Shown here one piece after another: positions 36,531 through 49,014 of a stretch of DNA of 64,000 bases (its first letter is position 1; every line of letters starts with the position of its first letter). Both the position numbers and the translations under genes were made by a program. This stretch comes from Viola odorata. Lineage: Eukaryota; Streptophyta; Magnoliopsida; Malpighiales; Violaceae. Location of the stretch: assembly GCA_963691705.1 (NCBI GenBank), contig OY829545.1, forward strand, positions 45,495,475 through 45,559,474, written 5' to 3'. Below the pieces are notes generated by a model. The model was given only the letters and a program-made list of their open reading frames with translations. It had not been told where the DNA came from and searched no databases.

Positions 36531-36920
36531 GAAGAACAAATGTTTGAGATTGGGGTGGAAGAACAAATTATATACCAGGTTTAAGTGTAAATCTTTCAAA
36601 ATTGGGTGTATATTTTTGTCCAAATAAATTTGTTGCCTCCTTCCCGTGTCCTTCCCAAAAATGACTTTTAGCCCCTGGACCAATTTGCTTCAGTCTCAAA
36701 AAGGTAAAAAATACAAAGGAAACTAAAAGTTCTTTTGGAAAAGCTGGGCTGGAAGGTGTTTACCAAACACCTAATAATAAAATTTGGGTTGGGAAAAGGC
36801 ATTCTGGGCACCAAACCAGAATGCCAAACGGCAACTTAAACAACTTCAAAAGTACTGGTAGCAACATCACCTTTTTGCCTAACCAAACGAAAAATGTTTC
36901 TAAGCTGAAAGTGGAATACA

Positions 36921-39382
36921 TCATCCTTCTGTTTGGCTCCTCCTGAGTCGCTTGGGTGATTGGTCCTGTGATACATTTCCATTGGTGGCCTTTACCTTCT
37001 TGTTGACAAACTCTGAAAAATATGGAATTGCAGGCAGCTTTGTACTCCGAGGTGAACTTTGTGGCGGTGAAGCTCTCGTATGAGTTTCTGATTGAATGCG
37101 GCTAAGGAGTTTTGGGTCCGTAGTCTCTGTTGGTGACTCCTCCAATGATGGTGGTGTCTGAGGAGGTTCTCCGTTCGAATGAGGTTCTTGGTTAGGTGCA
37201 ATAATCACGGGAGGAGAAGGTGTACATGAGCCAAGCCGATTTGTCAGGTCAGAGGAATTTGCGGTCGCTAGCCACCTCACTGTGCTTGCTACTTGAGAAT
37301 AATAGAATGTCTTCCCACTCTTTCCATACTTCTTGTAGCATTCATTCTCAAGGAAGGCAGCTGATGTGTCTAACCCAAAGCTGAAATATGAAAGATGATA
37401 ACTTACAAATAGTCAAGTGTTATCTTATTCTACAAGACTCGAATCTCAGTTCAGTTACAGTAACAGTAACAGTAACACTCAAGGTCCAAGGGATTTTAGT
37501 AGTATACCAAACAAAGATGGGAAATATAGTGCAAAGTGCAAGTGGAACAAACATACTTTACATTGCCGAGCCGCTCTTGAGCCTGCTTCAGCATTTAATA
37601 GTCTTTGTTTGCTTGCATCTCTCAGCGACTCACATATGGCATTCTTGTCTGGTTTCTTAACCTGCCAACATATTGGAAGCAAGAAATTAGTTGGGAAAAG
37701 TTAAGTTACAAACTTAGCATGAAATCATTCTTCGTGTTTATTTCTTGTTAACGCATTGAGGAAAAAGTTGCAACCAAGCTTCCAAGAGAAAAAAGTTCAG
37801 AGTAGACCTGCTTTTCAGGATTTTTTCGGTAATAATCTTCTTCTGCACGCTGCAAGAGTTCCATTTTCTGATCGCTCAACAACCTTGATTTGCCTAGGCT
37901 CTTGACAGCCTCCATAGCGTCTGTCAGTTGAGATGACAAATGAGACAACAAACAACACAACTAAGAATTCCAAATTCTGATACCCACCATGATGCAATCG
38001 CGCACTCGCTCACATGTTCAAGCATAACTTATCAAAGTGCAAACCATAGAAGAAATTCACTGGACTTCTAAAAATAATTCATCATCAGAATCAGCTATAT
38101 CCTCCTCAGAATTGCTGCCTTCATCATCCCAATTCCAGAATTCAGACATTTGTTCTTGATCATTTGCATCTGAGGCACTGAAATAGAAGACACAGCTAAA
38201 TCAGACTGAAAGATGACCTCAATCTTTTGGACCAAACTTAATGTAAGGAAATAAAAGATGGCCTCAATCTTTTATGCTTGTAAAGGCACGAATTTACACA
38301 CAGCCACTTGAACTTGGCTATTACTGATGCTAAACACTAAACATTTTGGCTCATACAACTGTAAAAATCAGAGTCCGGTAGCGTGAAGAGAAAGACCGAA
38401 GAAAAGTAAATAATAAAATCTTTTAGTTTGAGGCGTTACATTCTAAAAAAATCTTTAAAGATTGATCAGCTATTTGAATCTCAACATAGACCAGCTAAAT
38501 TACCCAACAAGACACAGCTGTAGAGAAACCTGATTGTCCTAGTCACTCTGTAATCTCGCATCTGATTTTTATTTTACATGAGCATGTTTCAATAACTGCT
38601 GCACCACATTAGAGCTAAAGAGAACAGAAATCACCTTCTCATAAAAATTCTAGAAAAACCATTTCTTTGACGAGCAGCACAAGTTGCTGTGAGTTCTTCC
38701 AAGTACTTAGCAACACGGTTAGGGTGTTTACAGGCGTCACATGACTTTTTACATAGTGAAGCAGGTACCTGTTTGGACTTCAATCATGAGTATCTAACTT
38801 TATACATTGAGAAAAGCATCTACAGTCTACAAAGAAACAATCATTATATGCACTACCTGCTCCCCGAAGGTCTCAAGAATCTTTTTCCTACGGGATCCAG
38901 AACCCTCACAATACTCCACCATCTGAATATAGCATGAAAAATGCACTGAACATGAGTGGCATAGAGGATTCCAATAGCACAGAACCAAGTTAAACTCACC
39001 TGCTTGAAGTCAGCAAGGGACTTCTTTAACATCTGATCCTGTGAACTTGAGTGCAGACTGGGCTGTGACTTTTTGCTTTCAGCATTTCTTAAGATAAATT
39101 CCTGCCATAAGTGTCCAAACTTGGTATATGAAAAACATTTTGTCCTTTTTAACTCTGTTTTAACTATTTAATTCTCTGATAGAAGAGAAAAAAAATAAAT
39201 GCAGATAAAAGTGGTGATACCATCAAACATACCATTTTTTTGCGATCATCAACCCCATAATACAGGAGACTTTTCGAGGGTAGCTGATCACGACCAGCTC
39301 GACCCGATTCTTGATAAAAGGACTCCATAGACTTTGGAATGTTGAAGTGAAAAACCATTCTGACATCCTTTCTATCAATACC
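36921..39382 (-). pseudogene. RecQ-family DNA helicase, C-terminal exons only (RECQL3-like)
   Basis: RecQ helicases unwind DNA 3'-5' during repair and recombination. Exons read on the minus strand are 39382-39233, 39101-39000, 38922-38857, 38768-38635, 38177-38066, about 37909-37808, 37661-37562 and 37360-36921, with GT/AG ends. The first reads [20 protein letters not shown] and then [14 protein letters not shown], helicase motif VI. The RecQ zinc region (EYCEGSGSRRKKILETFGEQ, LCKKSCDACKHP) and an acidic stretch (DDEGSNSEEDIADSDDE) follow. The C-terminal part, with ENECYKKYGKSGK and YYSQVASTVRWLA, ends SQTEG. No exon for motifs I-V is found up to 43880, so the gene looks 5'-truncated. The junction 38066/37909 uses a weak donor (GAA|GTCCAG). 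Phases otherwise agree. A distant 5' part cannot be excluded. Confidence 0.75.
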
Positions 39383-39393
39383 CTAGAAAGCAT

Positions 39394-41329
39394 CAAGCAT
39401 AGACTGTTGGTGGAACGTATTATAATCATTATTCATGCATAGAAAGAAGGTATCTAGATGGCAGAGTTCACTGAAATCACAACAAGCTAGAGTGTGTACT
39501 TCACTTCAAAAAATTAATGAGTTTAAAAATAAATTGCAATAAATAAATAAATATTTTTTATTATCTTATGCTCAACCATATTTCTCACGTTTTCTTATCT
39601 AAATTTTATAATTTTTTACTATTTAATTTTGATATTTTTAACTGCAAAAAATATTAATATTATAGGATTTAAAAAATTAGGGTAAATGTTTTATTTAACC
39701 TTTTATAATTTAAAAGTTTGCAATGTAAATCCTTTAGTTCCTAAAAAATTACAATCTTAACATTTCTAATGTTATAAATTCAAATAAATGGTAAAATAAT
39801 TAAAAATTATGCAAATTTGAGGGGAAATGTAATAATTATGAGAGTTCACTTCACTAAAAAATTTAAAAAACTAATGAGAATTTTTTTAAAAAAAAATACT
39901 TGAAAAGGAATAAATTAAAAAATAAATTGTAAATATTTTTTAATTATTTTATTAAATTCTATCATATTAGTTACATTTTTCATCCAACTTTTATAATTTT
40001 TTTGTACTTTTTTACTATTTGTTTTGGATTTTTGAAGTGTTTAAAAGGTTAAGATTTTTTTTTAAAAACTATAATATTTATGTTTCACGTTTTTAAACTA
40101 TAAGAGTTAAGCAGATCATTTTATATATTATAAAGTTCTTTATATAATTTATCCTAATTTTAGTTTTGGTCAACTAGTAAGAAATCATCCGCAATTAATA
40201 ATGTCTTGAATTTGAACATGAATAATGGTGGAAACAATGTTAATAGATTCTTGTTTACTAATGAATGAATTACAAAGTAATAAATTTTATAATTCCCTTC
40301 GATTGTTCGTTTGTTTCGTTCCTATCATTTAGGCATGTTGTCTGTTTATTTGGGTAAAGGATGTGTTCATGCTATGCAAAAATCATGAAGTAAAGGTCAT
40401 TGTCTTTTACTTAACAAGATCACATATGAATGCCATTATAAAGTAACGTTTAATTATTTTATTATACAGTATTATTTGCGGCGAAAGCAATAGAGTTTTT
40501 GCCTCAATTAGATAGTAGTATCATTTGCGGTGAAAGCAATAGAGTTTTTGCCTCAATTAAATGAGATGGGTACCGATAATTTGTCACAAACAGTTAGCGA
40601 TGAACCTCAACAAGAATCCCTATCCACAGTCAACGTTCATCTTATAGTTTTGATTTTCTGGGTCAGTTCTCCGTTACTGTAACCTGATAAACTTTATAGT
40701 TCTTTAAGCAATAGATCAATTTTGTTAAAAGCTTGTTGAACTTTTACTTGTTAAAATATTGTACATATCGATCAAATAATAACAGTCATTTTAGATGGAA
40801 TTTATTTTGTTCTGAAACCGATTTGTGTCAACCGAGATAATACAATACAACTCTCAATAGAACTTACTTGGCATACGTTCTTTTATTCATAAATACAGAA
40901 TTGGAACTAAGACAATTATGACTTTTTTAATTGTGGCTATAAATAATAAACCAGGAAGCTATCTCTTTCTCACAATCGTATGGGATATACCAGTTCCGTT
41001 CAAATATCAGTTTCAGATCTCAGAATTCTATTTTTATATATTTATATATACAATTATATACGGATTTATAACTATTTAACACACTAAAAATATATTTTTT
41101 AGTATTAGGATGAGACATACCGTCCATATCAATTAGTATTTAACCGATGTGGTACAATATTGATAACATTCCCAAGCAAATAATTTCATTTTGTACATAT
41201 CAAATTAGCTGGCCACCACTTGTTTCTCTAAGCTACTCGCACAAAAATGGACTTTTCTTCGACCAAAGACAAAAAGAACAGATTGGTTAGTTGATAAGCT
41301 GGTCAGACTGACCTGTCAGAGACTAAAAT
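39394..41329. other. AT-rich spacer; direct duplication at 40473-40561
   Basis: No helicase or other exon is recognised. A 49-bp direct duplication containing GAAAGCAATAGAGTTTTTGC lies at about 40473-40561. Confidence 0.6.
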
Positions 41330-41590
41330 ACCAATGTTATAAAACGTACCGATTCGATAGTGGAACTAGTAAACCAGCAATCTAAAAAGGTTATATCTTC
41401 TTCTTTTCTTGTCGAACCGAAAAATAACACATCCGTTACTTTAAAATTTATCAGTTCAATTATCTAAAATTAAACGATTTGATATATGAATGATTCAAAA
41501 TGATCTAATAAGTCAATTCGATTAAACTCGATCGAATCAATGACCTATTTATTTCCAGTTTGTTGTCCGGTCTGGTTCTGATAACATTGT
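41330..41590. mobile_element. Old copy of an inverted-repeat MITE family (diverged)
   Basis: The interior (GTTCAATTATCTAAAATTAAACGA, then TCAATTCGATTAAACTCGAT) aligns with 47938-48013 of the better-preserved copy at 47672-48072. Terminal TTATAAAACGTACCGATTCG and GTCTGGTTCTGATAACATTG are decayed versions of its ends. There is no coding content. Confidence 0.5.
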
Positions 41591-41647
41591 AAAATACTCC
41601 TCACTCCTCTCTTTTTTTTTTAAAGATAAATGGGTTATATATTAAAA

Positions 41648-42941
41648 TGGCAAAAAGGCATTTGGGGACCCTGAACTCTCGCGTTTTATTTTGTGGGAAC
41701 CCTCAACTATTTTTTTATTTAATCACCCCCCCGAATTCTTTACATTTTGTTTAATCACAACCCTACCGTCACGTTTTGCTGATGTGTCACCGTTATGTGC
41801 CTCGTCACCTGCTTACTCGATGCCACGTCACGTATACACGTCAGCAACTTGCCACGTCAACAAGACATGTCGGAAGTGTGCTAGGGGGGTAATTAAATAT
41901 AAAAAAAAAGTTAAGGGTTGCAATTAATCAAAACATTAAAATTTAAGGTTGTTTTATATCATTTTCCCTAATTTCATTCAATAACCCAAATTCCTCTTTT
42001 CCTTTCTTTTTATATAAAACAGTATAATGATAATAATAATAAAAAAAAAATTTTGAAATTAATGCTTCATTGTTAAAATTAGAGGTAATTATGATTAATC
42101 TAAAATAAGGTTACCTACAAAATAACTTAACAATTAGAGGTAATTATGATTAATCTGATTAATTATGATTATTAATGGATTTTTTGCATGAAGCCCCCGT
42201 ACTAAAAAAAAAACAGACTCCTTCCTGAACTATTGGTCAATTGCAAACACACGTCTCTCTATTAGTCAAACTAACAGACTGTTAGTTTTGACCTTAAATA
42301 GTAGGTTACTCAAAAAAAACCTGTTGTTCCTTTTTTTTTTCTTTTCTTTTTTTTCTTTAAAAATTCAGAAAAATAATGTAATTAATTTTAAAAATTCAGA
42401 AATATAATGTAATTAATTTAAAAAATCCAAAAAAATAATGTAATTGATTTTAAAAATTAAGAAAAATAATTATTACCCCTTAATTGTATTTATTTTTCGT
42501 AACCTTATAACTTCTGTCTTCTTCCTCCATTTCCATGCGCCGCCACCCACTATTCTTCTTTCTATTACATAGTTATAACCTTATAACTTCTGTCTTCTTC
42601 CTCCATTTCCATCCAAAGAAAAAATAAAAAAGAAACAAAAACAGAAAGTATAATAAAATAAATATGACAAAAAGACATAAAACAACCCTAAACTTTATAT
42701 TTTTATTTAATTACCCCCCTGGTTTGATGACGTGGCTTGCTTCTTGATGTGGTTGGGATGATGTGGCAAGTTGCTGACGTGGCATCGAGAAAGTGTACGG
42801 TGCCACATCAGCAAAACGTGACGGTAGGGTTGAGATTAAACAAAATGTAAAGAATTCGGGGGGTGATTAAATAAAAAAATAGTTGAGGGTTCCCACAAAA
42901 TAAAACGCGAGAGTTCAGGGTCCCCAAATGCCTTTTTACCA
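41648..42941. mobile_element. Foldback-type element with about 300-bp inverted arms
   Basis: The left arm begins TGGCAAAAAGGCATTTGGGG and the right arm, on the other strand, begins TGGTAAAAAGGCATTTGGGG. The first 150 bp or so are nearly identical and similarity extends to about 300 bp per arm. An 8-bp duplication, TATTAAAA, flanks it (41640-41647 and 42942-42949). The centre is AT-rich, non-coding, and holds a duplicated ACTTCTGTCTTCTTCCTCC segment (about 42509 and 42586). The 8-bp duplication fits hAT, while the long arms fit foldback or MULE-type elements, so the superfamily is open. Short CCACGTCA motifs recur in the arms. Confidence 0.85.
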
Positions 42942-43671
42942 TATTAAAAGGCCACAAGATATGTGTGATATGTGTGCTAAAAGAATAACCGTGTTCCGAG
43001 CAGGAAACACGGAAGAGCTGATGCCTAACACCCATAATCAAAATCAATTTGCACGAAACTAATGCTCCTCCCTCCCTGCAACTCCTCGAAACTTGATAAG
43101 AGGATCATGTCAACAAACATTCAATGGAGCTTCAGAAATCGCACAAGTGGTTCCTAAGACAATTCAGACAACTCCGTGCATTCAGGCCAACAAATTTTCA
43201 ACAGCAGTGGATCCCAAAACAATTAATTTCAGACAACTTCCATAGAATCATCAGGTCAACAGACTCCCAAATGAAGCTTTAGAAATCAAATCACAATTCA
43301 GACAAGGGATATTGCATTATTAAGGGCAGATATTGCTGGGAATTGTGGTCTCCATGACCGGGGGACGGAACTTATATAAAATGATTTCCTTAAATGATGT
43401 CTGCTTCTATCCGTCTCTCAATATGTTTCAGTGATTGTGGAGCAACAAACGAAAAGAAACCCGAGATGCGTATAGATTAACCTGTCATATAGCAGAGTAC
43501 AGTACAAAATGTATGATCGGGACTGATCATGAATCTGAGATGAACCGACCCAACTACAACTCCTTCTACATAAAATAGTACAATCTATTTCCTATGCAGT
43601 ATGCACCAACAGCCCTGTCACTATATATCTACGCAAAAAGCTCACCGGGGCATCCTCCTCAAAAGATGTAT

Positions 43672-43674
<3 letters not shown>

Positions 43675-43702
<28 letters not shown>
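43675..43702. repeat. (AT)n microsatellite
   Basis: About 14 AT dinucleotides, in the probable 3' flank of the CW-MBD gene. Confidence 0.95.
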
Positions 43703-43880
43703 CGTGGTTGTCTAGTACGCAAAACATGAGACATGCACATACTGCAACAAAAAGGCCAGCAAAACAGAGTTGCACTTAGACTCACAAATGATTGTGCCAC
43801 TGGTGTTTCTAGACTTGCCACGCTCTTGTACCTTCTCTTTAGTCATGAATATAAACAGGAACGGAATTAACCAGAACATC

Positions 43881-46727
43881 TCATTTGATAGATGTTCTCC
43901 TCGCTTGCTTCTGCACAGGTTCACCAAGAGGATCATCTTCAAAAGATGATGGAGGAGGTAAACGGAGAGTTAGCCTATCATCCGGACCAGCCCAGGAAAG
44001 GGGATTTGCTGCAGCAAAGCAATGAAATCACAAATAGTTAGCTCTTGTTGTCTTGCACAGAGCAAAATAAGCCACTGGTTACTGTCACAAATGCAGAAGT
44101 CAATGCAGCTGTGTATACATGCAAAAATATAGGAACGTCCAAAAGGATAATCAAGGAGAACTCCTATCCTCTTAAATACTCACAACTGCACAAACTCAGA
44201 AATTGAAAGCTTTAAATTAAAGATCTAACTGAAACGGTATTGCCAACAGACAACAGCTCAAATGTTCAACACAGAAACAGTTCATTGACCATAAGTTCAC
44301 TGGCACAAACCATAAAGAGTTCAATTTGGTTTGTGCCCACAAAAAATCCTTTTCATCCAACTTGAGATTTTATTATTTGCCTTGACCTTTGTATTTCAGT
44401 GGGATCCCTTACATTACAATGTAGCATACTTGAATAATAAAGCATAGTCAACTAATTGACGAGTCCAAAATGAAGGAATTTGTTTTCCATGGAACATTTC
44501 TAAAACACAACATCCGATGTGTCATGCACCTCAAAACAGGGGAGGCTAAAAGTGCAATTATGCCAATTAGATATATCTGGGGCATTTTCTGCAATAAGGT
44601 GAAGATGTTGTAATTCGTAGTTCGTATTATTGCTATCAAAATGCTTCATAATTCTATAGTATTATATATTATTACCATCAAAATATTTAATTATATTTTT
44701 TTATCACCAACAAGTAATTGAATTTTCGTGTAGCTACAAAAACCTAGCGTTATGTCGTCACTGCACATTAGATGATTTGTTGCATTCCATAAAGAAAAGG
44801 CATTGTCTTTGCAATCAAAATGACTTGAGGCATTGAGAAGGTAACATAGATAAAGATTGGATTAGTTTGTTTGTCCTACATTTCAATGTTCAACCACTAT
44901 ATATTTCAAGCACTTCTCCTATTCTATAGGTGGAAAGAAACCCAAATGCTCCCAATAGCTGAGCTAGTCAACTGAAACAAGACCACTTGCATTCTTACTC
45001 AATTTAAGAGTGTACCATATCAAAGAAATGGACTCATCGTGAGCAGACCAGTTCCATTTTAGTGGAAGGAGGGGATGAGAAAAAATAATTGTAACCTTAA
45101 AAACATAAGAGAACTGAGATGACATTTATGAATTTAGGAAACTAAAACAGCATCTCCCAAAACAATAGGACATAGATGCAAAGCTGGGACAGAGATGAAC
45201 AGAAGGACATAAATAAAATTAGTTAAAACCATTTCAAATTCCTTTTTGCACTGTGCTGCAGAAGATGAGCAGAAAAGAAACTACCTTACTCACTTAGCAA
45301 AGGAGGAAATCACATATATGAGAAAAACCACTGCTTGAAGAAAAAAGAAATAAAAACCACACCGACTTCAGGAAAATGTTGTCAAATACAAAGTATTGTC
45401 TTTCAAACAACACCTTGAAAGAGTATCATTCTATATCAATTAGGACAAGGTAATTCAAAACCATGGGTTCAAATGCAATGTTCTGAAGAAAAGGGAACCA
45501 ACAAAAGTCAATTAAGATGGCAAAGGATATCCAGAGGTGTCCTTTGCCATCTTTGGATATCTGGAAATGCTTTTGGCCACATACTGAAAAATTCTGCACG
45601 CCTAAAGACCACATTGCATCTTCTTTGAAGCATGTCTACTACCCACACATTAAACCTGGTATACTTCATAGTTCATACCAGTAAGCTATTGAGAGCTAAG
45701 TTCCTTCACCAAATATTCTAGTCAGTTTGTGTCTTAAGTTTAATTAGTATCTACATACCTTTACTAGCATGATCATAAGCATCTTTTAGATGAGCAGGAC
45801 GCTTTTTTCGGACATAGTTTTCCTGCAATGGCTTGGGGATTAGAAAAGAAAATTGCGACATTGTCACACCATTTCTAATGTACTCTGGATGTTCAATCAG
45901 GTGCCTGAAAACAAGAGGAAGTATGACCATGTAAAAGGATAAAGATGACCCACGTAGCCTAAAACAAGAAAACTAGAAGAAGGATGAGCTATTGCAATAC
46001 AAGTGTGTCAGATACTCACTTCTGGACCTCAACCATGGAACGAAATCTCTTGCCTGATGGCGCTACGTAGTAGCTGAAAACATTGAGGTAAGGAGCAAAT
46101 CAAGAACACATACATCAAAAATATTCAAATGTGGAAAAGAAGGAACACAAATAACAGAAGCCAAGGCACGTACACATCCGCAAATTTGGTGCTACCTTCA
46201 CCTCTGATACGAAGCAAGCGCTGCCAACCAGGAGGGGGCTGGGCAATGTTAGGTTTATCGATAGCCCAGACCCGGGACCCGTCTTGGGAGATGTCTGGCG
46301 GGTCGTCGCAGGAGACGTCGGGTCGCCACTCGCGAGCTGTTTCGCAGTAGAAAGGATTCTCCAGGATATGCTCGCGTATCTCTTCGTACTTCTCTTTGGT
46401 CGGAATCAGCCTCCATTTGAAACATCCGGCGCACTGAACCGTGAAAGCCCCCACCGAAGGGAGCATCCTGGAGGAGGACAGGAACCCCGGCCTGGGTCTG
46501 GACCCCGACCCGGATCCGACTGGCGGAACCATGCTGCTCGGTTGGATGTCACTCTCGGCGGCGGCGCCATTGGCGTGGGGATCATAAAGCACCAGCTGCT
46601 TGGAGGACGGAGATGAAGGAGAAGATTCGGCTTCGGAGTCTGAAAGTTGAACCGGAGGTTGAGTTTTGGGAGATGCCAGGGATGCTGCTGCTTCTTCTTC
46701 TGGTTGATGCGACCGCATCTCAACCAT
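43881..46727 (-). CDS. Methyl-CpG-binding-domain protein with CW zinc finger, complete, four coding exons
   Basis: This looks like the plant MBD subgroup that has a CW-type zinc finger before the MBD (Arabidopsis MBD1/2/4/12 type). CW fingers read histone H3 methylation; MBDs of this subgroup are thought not to bind methyl-CpG strongly. Coding exons on the minus strand are 46727-46174, 46073-46020, 45904-45759 and 44008-43881. All have GT/AG ends and matched phases, giving 882 bp and 293 residues. Residues 1-90 are low-complexity Ser/Pro/Ala. The CW finger spans about 95-145, with candidate zinc ligands C99, C102, C128 and C140 and Trp in FKWRLIP and REWRPD. The MBD starts near DKPNIAQPPPGWQRLLRIRG and runs through YYVAPSGKRFRSMVEVQKHL. 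The C-terminus contains NPLSWAGPDD. The last intron is about 1.75 kb. No lesion was found. Confidence 0.92.
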
Positions 46728-46741
46728 CTAATTGTAATTAT

Positions 46742-47671
46742 GATCTATCCTGATTCTTGCCTGGTGAATGGCGATGATCAAGGAGAGGAGCTGGTTTAAT
46801 TAGATCCTGTTTCTCCAAAATCCCAACATTCCTAACCCAAACGATTGACAACTTTTATAATTAATCGATTACCTAAACTAAAATTCCCACCATTGGCAAT
46901 GAGTGATTAGCTTCTAACTTCGATGTGTTTGGATCGGCAAGTTTTTCAACGTGTTGGGGACCGAACCGGAGGGGAGCATAGAGATTGATACTCTCTCTCA
47001 CGTATTAACTGTCTTTTTAGAATAGTAATTTTCAGTAGGTTTTAAACTAAAAAATCAAATAAAGTGTACAGTAATTTTTCGTAGATTTTTGCCACTTAAT
47101 ACTAGACGGAGAGAGTAAGATTTAAGGTCAAAAGGTTCAATCGAAACGACCGAATTGGAGGGTAGCATAGAGAAGGATAACTTGATAAGCTTTAAGGTTA
47201 GGAGCTTCGATCGAATAATTGTAATTTTGGGAAGAAATTCACTTGATTGGGTATTAATTTTTTTTTTTTGAAAATTGATTGGGTATTATTGATAATGAAT
47301 ATCTTCCACTCCCGACGAAGGATTATTTGCATAATAACTCAAAAATAATGAAAAGTTAGCGAGGTCAGCCCAAAAGGAAAAAAGAAAAAAGAAAAAAGAA
47401 AAAGGAAAAATGGTCACTTTTGACTGTCGCCGCCATCATTGCACCACCGCTGCCGCCACCATAAGCAAAAAAAGAATAGAAAAAAGGGTGTAGCCACTGC
47501 CAGGTACACATTGATCAACGGTGCAGGTCGATGCCACCAGATGGATGTTTAAAAGGAAACAACCATTTTAGTTTTATAATAAAACATAAAAGAGATAAAA
47601 ATACCATAAACTAATTAGATTGGACTTGGTGAGAGAAAAATCAATTTCATTTCTACTGTAAAATATTTTAC
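46742..47671. other. Upstream region of the CW-MBD gene, no other gene seen
   Basis: AT-rich with a purine-rich AAAAAAG repeat at about 47378-47410. Promoter elements cannot be assigned by eye. Confidence 0.5.
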
Positions 47672-48072
47672 ATAGTTTTAAAAACTGGACCGACTCGACA
47701 GTCGGATCGGAAAAATTATGACCCAAAAAGATTTTCAGTTTGGTTCAACTATCTGACCGGACCTGTAATAGAACCAAAAAAATGGTCGATTCGGTCGGTT
47801 TTCACAAAATTGACTACCCGATCGACTAGTTATCAACTCGGTTGGGTCGATGTCAAATCAAAACGACGTCGTTTTGTATTTTTTTAATTTATTTTTTCAA
47901 TATGGAAAATTTGATGGGCCGGCCCATTATAGACACCGGTTCAATTATCTAAGATTGAACGATTCGATGTGTGAACGACCCGGAACGATCCAACGGGTCA
48001 ATCCGATCGAACCCAGTTTACCCCAATTCAAATCGGTCCAACGGGTCACTCCGAGTCAGTTTTTAAAACTAT
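47672..48072. mobile_element. MITE of about 400 bp with ATAGTTTTAAAAACTG inverted ends
   Basis: The left end ATAGTTTTAAAAACTGGACC and the right end, on the other strand, ATAGTTTTAAAAACTGACTC match over the first 16-17 bases. The interior is rich in CGATC/GACCGG motifs and has no gene. A target duplication is not clear: TATTTTA occurs near both borders but not flush. It is related to 41330-41590. Confidence 0.7.
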
Positions 48073-48700
48073 GCTATTTTAGCTCTATTAACCCAACCCT
48101 ATTAAGAGATCTACGGGTTTGCTGAGCTGTCAATATCCTTATAAGATGTTGTAATTTTTGTTAATATCAAAAAATATAACAATGATTTTTTCCAAAACTC
48201 CAAAAAAATGAAATGACAAGTCTCGCCCTGTCCTAGAGTGGAACGACTCTCTAGCAAAAAAAAAAAGAGAGGTGGGCGGTTTGGTATGTGTAAAAAAGGC
48301 AAAAACTTGGGTACATATGATGTACCCACTACTCAGTACTTCTCTACACTAAAATTTGACACGTGAATAATTTTTACATGTCATATTTAACGAATCTATT
48401 AAACTAACCACCATTAACTTAATTAATTCTTTTTTATTTTCTTATTTTCCCTTAAAATACAACAAAACAACAACAGAAAAAAACTCTTTTTTTTTGCGCT
48501 CTCTCGGTTTCATTTAATCCAGGAAGAAGGAATTAGGGCAAACCTTCTAGTAAATCTCCAAATCTTGGTTGAAACTTGAGTTCTTACATCTTTGACTTCG
48601 TTTCTCTTCAAATTTCTTTGTTATCTTCACTAAATCAACGTTTCTTGATAAACTTTTCTCAATTCTTTACAGCTCTTTGATTTTGCTATTTTTTCAGAAG
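48073..48700. other. Spacer, nothing recognised
   Basis: AT-rich sequence. The part from about 48500 to 48700 is T/C-rich and could be the old 5' leader of the kinase-like fragment. Confidence 0.5.
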
Positions 48701-48707
48701 CAGGGAG

Positions 48708-49014
48708 ATGGCTGAAAGGGTAAAAGGGTAAAGCTTTTGGTATTTCTTGTTGTTATTAGCTTTAATTTCAAATAATTAGAAGTTAATTACTAATGGGCAT
48801 GATTATTGGTGATTAATGAATTCTCAGTATGAGGAGATCGAAAAAATTGAAGAGGAGCTAGTGTTGTTGTTTATAAATGCCGCCAGCTATTCGGGTTTGG
48901 TGAAATTGTTGCTATAAAGAAAATGTGGTGACTACACACAGAGGATGGTGTTCCATATACTGTGTTAAGGGAAATCACAATTCTTAGGGAGTTAAATCAT
49001 CCAAATGTTCTCAG
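48708..49014 (+). pseudogene. Cyclin-dependent-kinase-like fragment, decayed
   Basis: A possible first exon (ATG GCT GAA AGG, then GTAAAA) is followed after about 108 bp by an acceptor (TTCTCAG) and YEEIEKI, the start of a kinase glycine-loop region. With frame changes one then reads pieces such as GEIVAIKKMW and EDGVPYTVLREITILRELNH before a donor-like AG|GTTTCT. VAIKK and the PxTxLREI box, in the position of PSTAIRE, point to the CDK family. The glycine loop is out of frame and several stops interrupt the reading, so it is non-functional. No further kinase exons follow. Confidence 0.65.

Larger units (their letters stand above)
33093..36835. mobile_element. Candidate PIF/Harbinger-like non-autonomous element carrying gene pieces
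   Basis: The left end GGGTCTGTTTGGCGTTCC and the right end, read on the other strand, GTTGCCGTTTGGCATTCT match at 12 of 18 positions. TTA lies at both borders (33090-33092 and 36836-36838), and the 5-mer ACTTA is also shared. GGGTCTGTTTGG ends with TTA duplications are usual for PIF/Harbinger and Tourist elements. No transposase is visible inside; instead there are prolyl 4-hydroxylase exons (34184-34437) and a telo-box-rich segment. The match between ends is imperfect, so two independent elements or a nested structure remain possible. Confidence 0.5.
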
